Below, piece after piece: positions 7,783-13,856 of a DNA stretch of 14,229 bases. The notes below the pieces were generated by a model. It saw only the letters and a list, made by a program, of their open reading frames with translations, made no database searches and was not told the origin of the DNA. The number at the start of each line of letters is the position of its first letter. The first letter of the stretch is position 1. The position numbers and the translations under genes were made by a program. The stretch is from Bacteroidetes bacterium QH_10_64_19 (GTDB lineage Bacteria; Bacteroidota; Rhodothermia; Rhodothermales; Salinibacteraceae): positions 1 to 14,229 of the forward strand of contig PXSY01000138.1 in the NCBI GenBank assembly GCA_003023125.1, in the 5' to 3' direction.

Positions 7783-8460
7783 TCAGCGCCGGAACAGAGC
7801 CTTTAGCTCGTCGACGGCGTCAGGATGGGTCGCGATCAGGTACTGGCAACCGGGCTCAATCACCATGTCTCCGTCCGCGAGGTCCTCCGTCTTGAGATCG
7901 GTGATGACGGTCGCCTTCGTGGGCATGTCCAACTCCCTGAGCGACTTTCCGGCGGCAGGAGACTCCGGCTCAACGTTAATGTCGACGATCTCGAACCGGG
8001 TAGAAAGATCGGTAACGGGTTGGATGGGCGCCCCGAACGCCCGGCCGATGGCCACGCGAGCGCCGGCCCGCTCCGGAAAGACGAAGGCCCCCACGGCGTC
8101 GGGATTTCCGGTGGCTGCGGGCGAACGATGGCTCCGGGCCACGCGACGCGTATCGGGCGCAAGCTCGGCGACCCGTTGGCAGATGTCAATGTTTGTGCGT
8201 TCGTTGCTCGTCAGCGCCAGCACAGTGTCGGCGTTTTCGATGCCGACGGCCATCAGGGTTTCGGGCGCCGTTGCGTCGCCCTGCACGAACGTCACGTCGT
8301 CGTGGTCGTCTGAGCGCGACCGCGTAATGCGCGGGTCCCGTTCAATGATGATCGCCCGGTGGCCGTAGGTCGTCATGAGGGCGGCTGTTTCTCGCCCCAC
8401 GCGTCCGCCGCCCGCAATGATGGCCTTGAAATCCTGATCGCGATAGTGTGATACACCCAT
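7783..8460 (-). CDS. TrkA-family RCK protein (TrkA_N + TrkA_C), potassium channel/transport regulator
   Basis: This 225-residue cytosolic protein has one TrkA_N/RCK domain and a C-terminal TrkA_C domain. The Rossmann motif is GGGRVG (residues 17-22, in KAIIAGGGRVGRETA), with Glu40 at the end of the second strand as the expected ribose contact for NAD(H). VTFVQGDATAPETLMAVGIE and TVLALTSNERTNIDICQRV follow the family pattern. The tail ELDMPTKATVITDLKTED and DMVIEPGCQYLIATHP is TrkA_C. Such proteins gate TrkH/KtrB-type K+ transporters in response to nucleotides, which fits a high-salt lifestyle. No membrane partner gene is adjacent. An upstream extension in frame is not protein-like, so ATG 8460 is taken as the start. 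Confidence 0.87.
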   Translation of the reverse strand: MGVSHYRDQDFKAIIAGGGRVGRETAALMTTYGHRAIIIERDPRITRSRSDDHDDVTFVQGDATAPETLMAVGIENADTVLALTSNERTNIDICQRVAELAPDTRRVARSHRSPAATGNPDAVGAFVFPERAGARVAIGRAFGAPIQPVTDLSTRFEIVDINVEPESPAAGKSLRELDMPTKATVITDLKTEDLADGDMVIEPGCQYLIATHPDAVDELKALFRR

Positions 8461-8964
8461 GTTGATCCACCGGTACCTGCCTGTGAAGCCTCCGATGTGT
8501 CGCGCACGCAAAGCCAATCCTGCTGATCTATCGTCCGGGCCGCCTCGGTCGTGAGAGGGGAGATCGTTGTCTGCTCTCCAGGATAACGAGGCGCTGGGAC
8601 GCCGTCTCTTCCGGCCGATCTTCCACTGGGTTCTTCTCGCATCCGCGGATGCTCGGAGCTGCAACCTTTATTTGAGCACTCCGCAAGCAACTGCGTGCCA
8701 CGAGATTTCTGAGATGCACGCGTGTTTGGTAAAGAATCAGGGCAGGCCGTTCCCGTGCGCTCACAGAAATAACAGCTTATGGAATATTCAAACGGGGGCT
8801 CAGGGTCTACCGTGCCGGGTAGACACCGCCCTTCAGATCGACCTCGTGCGCCTCAGTGTTGCGGACTGGGTCGTAGGTCTTGGTGGTAAGACTCCGGATA
8901 GAAGAGACTTCTGCTGAGGACCGTGCAAAATGAACTCCGCAGACAAGCGAAAGTGAATCCGGAC
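8461..8964. other. gene-poor stretch upstream of the TrkA gene
   Basis: No frame on either strand carries recognisable protein motifs over more than about 30 codons. Visible structures are the perfect palindrome at 8639-8652 and a 7-bp stem-loop, GTCTACC (8805-8811) with GGTAGAC (8818-8824) around a 6-base loop. Reading minus from about 8877 to 8807 gives a protein-like tail (TYDPVRNTEAHEVDLKGG and a stop) with no usable start codon. It may be the end of a decayed gene. Confidence 0.4.
8639..8652. promoter_or_regulatory. perfect 14-bp palindrome upstream of the TrkA gene
   Basis: GCATCCGCGGATGC is fully self-complementary and sits about 180 bp upstream of the TrkA-family start, outside any supported gene. 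It could be a dimeric repressor or activator site. No second copy was noticed in the window. Confidence 0.45.
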
Positions 8965-9057
8965 TTAGAAAAAGTATGCCAGCACAATCACGAGGAGGGC
9001 CACAACGGCATCTGCAATGAGAGCGAACCGGATGAGCCGTTCAACTGGGGGCCTCAT
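8965..9057 (-). CDS. possible 30-residue single-pass membrane peptide
   Basis: An ATG-started frame of 30 codons plus stop encodes a basic N-terminal segment (MRPPVERLIRF) followed by one unbroken hydrophobic helix (LIADAVVALLVIVLAYFF) ending at the C-terminus. This is the shape of small membrane accessory subunits or type I toxin-like peptides. Codon third positions are mixed but G+C-leaning. It sits between the TrkA gene and the recombinase remnant. No Shine-Dalgarno is visible, as elsewhere in this window. It is too short to assign to a family, and chance cannot be excluded. Confidence 0.42.
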   Translation of the reverse strand: MRPPVERLIRFALIADAVVALLVIVLAYFF

Positions 9058-9213
9058 GGTTTTCGTGTTGGAGAGTTTGGAAGAAAATCGGTGGGGATTG
9101 CATAAGTGCCGCAAGGCCCGTGCCTACCCGTTAGACGGCGTTCAGGCCCTTGTCTGTGTGGAGAGGGAGAAGAAATGGCCGACCGACAAGTAATTTTGAA
9201 CAGTGGAGGATCT

Positions 9214-9540
9214 TCACCCCGTCCGCCGGAGTGCAGCCAACTCGGATCGGCGACAGGCGCCTGCGAAGCCACCAGGCGCCCGGTTGCGAACGGTGCGGAG
9301 ACGCTTCGGCTCCGCGTCGCTACCGGCATGAATGGCATCGACCATCGTCTTCTGACTCTCGGCCAGTATCGGTGTTGCCTGCCGAGGGCTTCACCCCGTT
9401 GGTCATGGACGTGTTGAGTCGCAGAGAGTGCTGGTTCAGCGTTGAGGAGGAGAGGGTCCGGGCGCGCTCGGTGAGGAAGAGTACCACGGCCCGCTCCGTC
9501 GAGGGACATTCGGGAAAAGCCGTGCCCTCGGACGTAAGAA
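9214..9540 (-). pseudogene. decayed tyrosine recombinase (phage-integrase family) fragment
   Basis: Two reading frames on the minus strand together resemble the first half of a tyrosine recombinase. The upstream frame (about 9540-9385) reads TAFPECPSTERAVVLFLTER then SSSTLNQHSLRL, like the SAM-like core-binding domain pattern FPATPETVALYLAERA...STLNQRL. Near 9385 the similarity moves to another frame: ATPILAESQKTMVDAIHAGS, KRLRTVRNRAP and GFAGACRRSELAAL. The last is the family box containing catalytic Arg I (typically RDRALLLLGFAGAFRRSEL). The frame stops at 9214. The helix region between the two parts is shorter than normal by roughly 20 residues. No HxxR or catalytic Tyr follows, so the gene is shifted, internally deleted and truncated, and cannot be active. 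Confidence 0.72.
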
Positions 9541-9655
9541 CTGGAAGGGAACCCGACGCCGGATCAAAAGACTACAGAGTTCCTTTTTCGTCTCGTGTTG
9601 GCGGCAGTGTTGGCGCACTGCTGTACTGTCCTCTCTTTCGAGATCGGTTTTGTCC

Positions 9656-11998
9656 ATGTCAGAAGAATCTTCCCTGAGAGAACACTTTAAGGACGGCCTG
9701 TGGGTTGGAGAGTGGTTTGTCGAACCCATGCGCAATCGCTTTTGGCTCGGCGAGGAAGAGACGCAAGTCGAGCCGAAAGTCATGGAGGTTCTGTTGTGCA
9801 TGGCCAAGCGGCCGGGCGAAACGGTCACGAAGGAGAAGTTCAAGGATGTTGTATGGAGGGACACGGTCGTCACCACGAAGGAGAAGTTCAAGGATGTTGT
9901 ATGGAGGGATACGGTCGTCACAGACGACGTCCTCTCTCGGTGTATCTCCCAGCTCCGAAAGGTGTTCGACGACGACCCGAAGGACCCCTCTTACATCGAG
10001 ACGATTCGGAAAACCGGGTACCGTCTCGTGGCCTCCGTCGAGCCTCCGTCGTCGACCGAGGCCGTTGCCTCTTCCACTGGAGACGCGGCGCTTTCGACTA
10101 CCCACGAGGAATCTGAATCCCCTCTCCAGCGACTCTTGAGCGAGATTACCGGACGACTTCGGGCCTCGTCCCCGGACGCGGCCGACCAATGGATTGTGGT
10201 CGCCGGGGGCAGCATTCAGCGAAGGTGGATGCTCGGAATCGCTGGCCTCTTCGGCCTCCTCCTGGCCGTTGGGCTCGTGTTGTGGGTGACCCCTCCTCTG
10301 TTTGTTGAAAGCAACGAGCCGCCCCTCTCGGCCCAACCGTTCACGACATTCGCCGGTGAGGAATTCGATCCCGCCCTCTCCCCAGTGGGTCAACAGGTGG
10401 CCTTCGCGTGGCGCAAACCTGACCGCCAAACCCAGAGCATTTACGTGCTGCAACGAGGGGCCGAGCAACCCCTGCAACTCTCTCCTGATTCCACCGTCGA
10501 CTGGAGCCCCACTTGGTCCCCGGACGGACGATTTGTGGCCTACGCGCAAACCAGCGACGGAACGGATCGCATCTCCGTCGTTCCTTCCATTGGCGGCCAG
10601 GCCAGCCGTGCCCTTTCCTTCCGGCGACGAGACCTCCAGGGCATTGCCTGGATGCCGGAGGCCGATCGGCGGACACTCGTCGTCGCCGCTCAGCGTCGTC
10701 CCCATCGGGCCTCCGGCCTCTCGCTTCAATTTCCAGACCTCGACTCAACGGTCACCCTTACGCGGCCACCGCTCTGGTCGACCGGCGATACTGATCCTGC
10801 TCCATCCCCGGATGGGTCTCAGATTGCCTTCGTGCGAGGATCCGTTTCAGGGGTGGAAGACCTGTTTGTGGTTCCGGCCTCGGGAGGGCCCCCGAAGCAG
10901 ATTACCAACGACAGCACCGCCATCAATGGCGTTGCCTGGTCGGCAGACGGCACCGACCTTCTGTACGCGGCCGAGCGGTCGGGCCTCTCGGGAATCTGGC
11001 GGGTGAGTGCCGAGGGGGGGAGCCCAACCCTCGTCCGGTCCGCCAGCGAGGGGACGCAGTTTCGGCACCCAACGCTCTCTCCGGAGGCCAATCGCCTGGC
11101 CTACACCCAACGGTCCGCGCAACTCGACGTTTGGGCGTTGAGGCAGCCGACCCAGTACGAGGAATTCTCGGCAGCCCCTTTGATCGCTTCGACGCAGCAG
11201 GACCGAGCCCCGAGCATCGCCCCTGAGGGCGACCACGTTGCGTTCGTGTCCACGCGCTCGGGGAGCTCCGAAGTCTGGCTTGCACAGGCTGACGGCTCCG
11301 CGCCCAGTCAACTCACGTCCCTCGACGAACTGTCGGTGGAAACGGCGCGCTGGTCCCCGACGGGCACGCGCCTCTGCTTCGTTGGACGCCAACACGGACA
11401 GTCCGATCTCTACGTCATTCCCGCGTCAGGGGGGTCCCCCACTCGCCTCACGAGGTCGTCCTCCGAAGATCTCGTCCCGCGCTGGTCCAGCGAGGGACGC
11501 TGGGTCTACTTTTCGTCGAACCGAAGCGAGGAATGGGAGGCATGGAGAACTCTTGCGTCCCCAGACAGCCACCGGGTCCAGCAGGTGACCTCTGGAGGTG
11601 CCGTGTCTGCTCAGGACTCCCGGACCGACTCGACGCTCTATTACGTCCGTCCAGACACCCTCGGAATTTGGACCGTTTCTTTGGATCCCGATCGCTTCCC
11701 CCTCCACGTAAGATCCGACTCCGCGACGCTTCCGGTTAACGTCGTCCGGCAATTTGATCCTCGCGACCGGCGCCACTGGTGGGTCGGAGAAAGCGGGATC
11801 CACTTCATGTACCGCCGGTCGACGGAAGCGACGCTGGCCTACTTTGACTTTTCGTCCAGCCGCGTGCTTCCCCTGTACCAGTTTCCCCACCGGACGCTTG
11901 TTCAGGATATTGCCACAGGCCCGGGCGGAGAATGGTTTGCCTACACGCACGTGGACCGTCAGAACAGCGATGTCATGCTTTTAGAAAACTTCCGATGA
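9656..11998 (+). CDS. CadC/ToxR-like membrane transcriptional regulator with winged helix and PD40 propeller
   Basis: This 780-residue one-component regulator has an OmpR/PhoB-type winged-helix DNA-binding domain at about residues 12-130. Key segments are VEPKVMEVLLCMAKRPGETV, DDVLSRCISQLRKVFDDDP and YIETIRKTGYRLVASVE. A linker and one membrane helix (about 192-212, MLGIAGLFGLLLAVGLVLWV) follow, then a periplasmic beta-propeller of TolB-like PD40 repeats. At least eight copies of a SPDGxxVAF-type strand are visible, for example TWSPDGRFVAYAQT, APSPDGSQIAFVRG, ARWSPTGTRLCFVG and RWSSEGRWVYFSSN. It probably senses an extracytoplasmic signal and controls nearby genes. Oddity: residues 58-73 are repeated exactly at 74-89, inserting an extra helix before the recognition helix. 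ATG 9656 is chosen over TTG 9650. Its stop overlaps the ATG of the next small frame (ATGA). Confidence 0.9.
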   Translation: MSEESSLREHFKDGLWVGEWFVEPMRNRFWLGEEETQVEPKVMEVLLCMAKRPGETVTKEKFKDVVWRDTVVTTKEKFKDVVWRDTVVTDDVLSRCISQLRKVFDDDPKDPSYIETIRKTGYRLVASVEPPSSTEAVASSTGDAALSTTHEESESPLQRLLSEITGRLRASSPDAADQWIVVAGGSIQRRWMLGIAGLFGLLLAVGLVLWVTPPLFVESNEPPLSAQPFTTFAGEEFDPALSPVGQQVAFAWRKPDRQTQSIYVLQRGAEQPLQLSPDSTVDWSPTWSPDGRFVAYAQTSDGTDRISVVPSIGGQASRALSFRRRDLQGIAWMPEADRRTLVVAAQRRPHRASGLSLQFPDLDSTVTLTRPPLWSTGDTDPAPSPDGSQIAFVRGSVSGVEDLFVVPASGGPPKQITNDSTAINGVAWSADGTDLLYAAERSGLSGIWRVSAEGGSPTLVRSASEGTQFRHPTLSPEANRLAYTQRSAQLDVWALRQPTQYEEFSAAPLIASTQQDRAPSIAPEGDHVAFVSTRSGSSEVWLAQADGSAPSQLTSLDELSVETARWSPTGTRLCFVGRQHGQSDLYVIPASGGSPTRLTRSSSEDLVPRWSSEGRWVYFSSNRSEEWEAWRTLASPDSHRVQQVTSGGAVSAQDSRTDSTLYYVRPDTLGIWTVSLDPDRFPLHVRSDSATLPVNVVRQFDPRDRRHWWVGESGIHFMYRRSTEATLAYFDFSSSRVLPLYQFPHRTLVQDIATGPGGEWFAYTHVDRQNSDVMLLENFR
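9827..9922 (+). repeat. tandem 2 x 48-bp duplication inside the winged-helix coding sequence
   Basis: Unit 1 is 9827-9874 and unit 2 is 9875-9922. Each encodes TKEKFKDVVWRDTVVT. The copies differ at only two bases, both synonymous third positions (GAC/GAT and ACC/ACA). The length keeps the frame open. Family members normally have a single copy of this segment between the second helix and the recognition helix. Confidence 0.97.
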
Positions 11999-12177
11999 GA
12001 ACGTCTCTCCCGCCCCCGGACGACGCTCAATTGGTCTCCTTCCCGGAGGTCGACGCCGGTCCGCCGATAAAAGTCGTGGGAGATTTCGTCGAGCAGGGAA
12101 CTCTTGCGGTCACCGGCGGGGCTCAGGTCCTGCACTCGGCCCTCCAGGAGATCTTCGGGGATCGTGTCCACGTTCAT
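11959..12177 (-). CDS. alternative small protein antisense to the regulator 3' end (72 aa)
   Basis: This minus-strand frame starts MNVDTIPEDLLEGRVQDLSP and continues with SSLLDEISHDFYRRTGVDLR. It is acidic and G+C-rich at third positions through most of its length, like neighbouring real genes. Its last 13 codons run antisense into the regulator gene and encode a basic, less gene-like tail. It begins about 25 bp beyond a minus-strand terminator, so it would need its own promoter. The family is not recognised. It competes with the plus-strand frame 11995-12201. Confidence 0.3.
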   Translation of the reverse strand: MNVDTIPEDLLEGRVQDLSPAGDRKSSLLDEISHDFYRRTGVDLREGDQLSVVRGRERRSHRKFSKSMTSLF

Positions 12178-12201
12178 CCCGACGGCCGTACGTCTCTATA
12201 A
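11995..12201 (+). CDS. possible small protein coupled to the regulator (68 aa)
   Basis: The ATG overlaps the regulator stop (ATGA at 11995-11998), the classic arrangement for translational coupling. The 68-residue frame (MRTSLPPPDDAQLVSFPEVD to HVHPDGRTSL) is mildly acidic and has no membrane segment or motif I recognise. Support is positional only. A protein-like frame of 72 codons lies on the opposite strand over the same bases, so at most one of the two is likely to be real. Confidence 0.33.
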   Translation: MRTSLPPPDDAQLVSFPEVDAGPPIKVVGDFVEQGTLAVTGGAQVLHSALQEIFGDRVHVHPDGRTSL

Positions 12202-12202
12202 C

Positions 12203-12236
12203 AAAAACGCCCGATTCCCCACGAAGGAATCGGGCG
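12203..12236 (-). terminator. Rho-independent terminator, minus strand
   Basis: An 11-bp perfect stem (12208-12218 with 12226-12236, CGCCCGATTCC against GGAATCGGGCG) encloses a 7-base loop. On the minus strand it is followed directly by TTTTTGTT (12207-12200). There is no T tract on the plus side, so it ends transcripts arriving from higher coordinates, meaning the small-gene unit at 12385-12723 and perhaps the lipoprotein gene. Confidence 0.9.
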
Positions 12237-12254
12237 TGGCAGAAGTGCGGTGCC

Positions 12255-12301
12255 AGAGAGAAATGAAACGCTCTCTGCCTCTTCGCAGAGCGAAGACGCA
12301 G
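12255..12301 (-). other. hairpin-rich 3' region or candidate small RNA
   Basis: Between the last small frame and the terminator lie a strong stem-loop and a second overlapping one. At 12275-12301, CTGC and TCTTCGC pair with GCGAAGA and GCAG around a 3-base loop, with one C-C mismatch. AGAGAG (12255-12260) pairs with CTCTCT (12271-12276). CTCCC/GGGAG near 12340-12355 adds another. With the terminator just downstream this could be a structured 3' UTR or a small RNA ending at about 12200. No known RNA family is recognised. Confidence 0.38.
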
Positions 12302-12384
12302 GGCAAAGGACTTGCATCCGAGCGGCCACCTCGAAACGATCTCCCAACTGGGGAGGCCAGGTCTTCTGAGCGTCGGACTCCCGG

Positions 12385-12468
12385 TTATCTCTCCGCCGAT
12401 AGGTCACTTTTCTGGCGGTAGTGCGCCCGAATCTCTCCAATCGCGCGGCCGAACGCCTCCTCAGTCAT
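12385..12468 (-). CDS. possible 27-residue small protein overlapping the frameshifted gene
   Basis: The start codon overlaps the stop of the preceding minus-strand frame (ATGACTGA, 12468-12461), and the next bases are GAGG. The frame encodes MTEEAFGRAIGEIRAHYRQK followed by SDLSAER and TAA, an amphipathic-helix-like short peptide. The overlap suggests translational coupling. It may instead be the start of a longer protein that lost its frame, because another frame continues open through the following 200 bp. No family is recognised. Confidence 0.33.
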   Translation of the reverse strand: MTEEAFGRAIGEIRAHYRQKSDLSAER

Positions 12469-12723
12469 CGGCATCTGGACGCTGGTGCTTGGCGATGCCC
12501 TGGGTTAAGGCGTCGAGAACCTCATCGAGGCACTCGGCCCGCGTCTCGTCTCCGGCCGCCTCCGCCTCGCTCAGCGCTTCGGTGAGGTCGACCATGAGAT
12601 CATCGACGAAGGTCGGCGGCGCCACCAGGAGTTCCCCCAGCGGAAGGCAAGGGCATGAGCCACGGGCTCGGCGGTGCTAGACGTTGTCCTAGTGGTGCTG
12701 GACATCCGGGGGGCGTCGGACAT
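12461..12723 (-). pseudogene. small acidic hypothetical protein with a single-base frameshift
   Basis: The first frame reads MSDAPRMSSTTRTTSSTAEP, then VAHALAFRWG, and then turns into an improbable Trp/Arg/Ser-rich tail. After a run of five G (five C at 12634-12638 on the plus strand) the neighbouring frame reads ELLVAPPTFVDDLMVDLTEA, then LSEAEAAGDETRAECLDEVL and DALTQGIAKHQRPDADD with a stop at 12461. Adding one G to the run would join them into one acidic protein of about 87 residues from ATG 12723 (81 from ATG 12705). Either this copy is mutated, the base run was misread, or the run is a slippage site. The second half has strongly acidic, helical, gene-like composition. The family is not recognised. 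Confidence 0.55.
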
Positions 12724-12815
12724 GGCAAGATCGAGGGTGGTCGAGATCGGGGGAAACGTTCTGTCCCGGACGCTACCGGCAAGAACGCCCCTGTAGGTCC
12801 GGGTCCGCGTCCGGC

Positions 12816-13856
12816 TTACCGCTCCAGGACGGTGCCACTGGCACCGACGGCAACGCTCGGCGTGCCGCGAACGACGGCCCTGAGGTTCTCGCCGGTCGGC
12901 GTCGCTTGCCGGGTCCACGCGCCGTTCGAAAGGGCATACGTCTTGCCCCCGCTACCAACGGTGAGCCCCGTGCCACCGTTGGGGGCTACGTCGATATCCT
13001 GAAGGCTCGCGTCGCCTGTGTCCTCAGGGATCCACTCCGAACCGTTCCAGTGGAAAATCATCCCGCCACCTCCAGAGACCCACACGTCCGCAGGGCCGTC
13101 GGCGTCGACGCCGTAGAAGTTTACGTCGGCATCAGCGATGCCGATTTTTGTCCACGTCTTTCCGTCGGTAGTTTCGAACGTGGTCTTGTTGCCATCGACG
13201 ATGTGCCCATCGCGCCCGCCGAAGAAGTCCACGGCGTTGATATTCGAGCCGCTTCCGGGCGTCACATACTCCCAGGTGCCTGCTTTCCCATTCTCGAAGC
13301 TATAGTACATCTTCCCGGAGTCGCCAGCAATATAGATGCTGGCCTCTCCCCCTTCCCCGGTCGCCGACACGTCGTTGAAGTTGTTCGTCACGTCCATCGG
13401 GGCAGACCGGTCGTTGAGGGTGCCGGTCTCGACGTTGTACTCTCCGATGGCTCCGGACGCACCGACGAGCCAGATGCGCGTGCCATCGTCGGTCACGCCT
13501 GCGCCATAGAGGTCGTTGCCGTTACCGGTGGGCCCTCCATCGAAGACTTTCGTCCAACCCTCGGAGGTCCGCTTCAGAAGAAGACCGCCTCCACCTACAG
13601 CATACGTCTCGGATCCGGCCTGCACGACATCATGAAGCGTCTTCTCGGTGGGCGTCTCGACCGTCGTCCACCCCGAAGAGGCAGCGGTTGAGGCCGAAGC
13701 GACCTTCCCATTCGTGGGCGCGTCCTGCTGTTTCTGTTGCATTCCGCCCCGGGTGTCACAACCCCCGAGGAAGATGAGGAAGAAAGGCAAGAGAACCGCC
13801 GCTCCCCATGTGGACGTGTGGACAGACCCATTGAGAAGAGACCTGTGACGTTGCAT
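12816..13856 (-). CDS. secreted lipoprotein with YCF48/BNR-like beta-propeller repeats
   Basis: The 346-residue protein begins with a basic N-terminus and a hydrophobic segment (about 17-30) ending in the lipobox LGGC (Cys33). It is therefore predicted to be lipid-anchored on the extracytoplasmic side. A Gln/Thr/Ser-rich linker follows. The rest is a series of about seven short repeats with a VGxxGxxxxxxGxWT pattern, such as YAVGGGGLLLKRTSEGWTKV, VGASGAIGEYN, AGDSGKMYYSFENG, VSGGGGMIFHWNGSEW and VGSGGKTYALSNGAWTRQ, as in YCF48/BNR-type propellers. No catalytic residues are evident; binding or scaffold roles are typical. ATG 13856 places the signal sequence correctly; an upstream in-frame start at 13916 would bury it. 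Asp/Gly content is high and Lys low, as in halophile secreted proteins. Confidence 0.86.
   Translation of the reverse strand: MQRHRSLLNGSVHTSTWGAAVLLPFFLIFLGGCDTRGGMQQKQQDAPTNGKVASASTAASSGWTTVETPTEKTLHDVVQAGSETYAVGGGGLLLKRTSEGWTKVFDGGPTGNGNDLYGAGVTDDGTRIWLVGASGAIGEYNVETGTLNDRSAPMDVTNNFNDVSATGEGGEASIYIAGDSGKMYYSFENGKAGTWEYVTPGSGSNINAVDFFGGRDGHIVDGNKTTFETTDGKTWTKIGIADADVNFYGVDADGPADVWVSGGGGMIFHWNGSEWIPEDTGDASLQDIDVAPNGGTGLTVGSGGKTYALSNGAWTRQATPTGENLRAVVRGTPSVAVGASGTVLER

Noticed and set aside
9254..9315. Tandem hairpins (GGCGCCTG/CAGGCGCC and GCGGAG/CTCCGC), considered as a small RNA
   Set aside because: They fall within the recombinase remnant, including the codons for the GFAGACRRSEL box and the segment before it, so the symmetry is more simply explained by G+C-rich former coding sequence.
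9659..10729. 356-codon frame antisense to the regulator
   Set aside because: It mirrors the 48-bp duplication as an internal repeat but is only the complement of the winged-helix gene; composition is Arg/Gly-rich and motif-free.
12240..12420. Possible tRNA or known housekeeping RNA before the terminator
   Set aside because: No T-loop GTTCRANYC sequence or cloverleaf pairing could be found on either strand, and nothing matches 6S, tmRNA or RNase P landmarks.
12571..12918. 115-codon minus frame covering the start of the small acidic gene
   Set aside because: Only its middle part (from 12723 to the G run) looks like protein; the upstream end is the shadow of the lipoprotein gene and the downstream end is the frameshifted tail.
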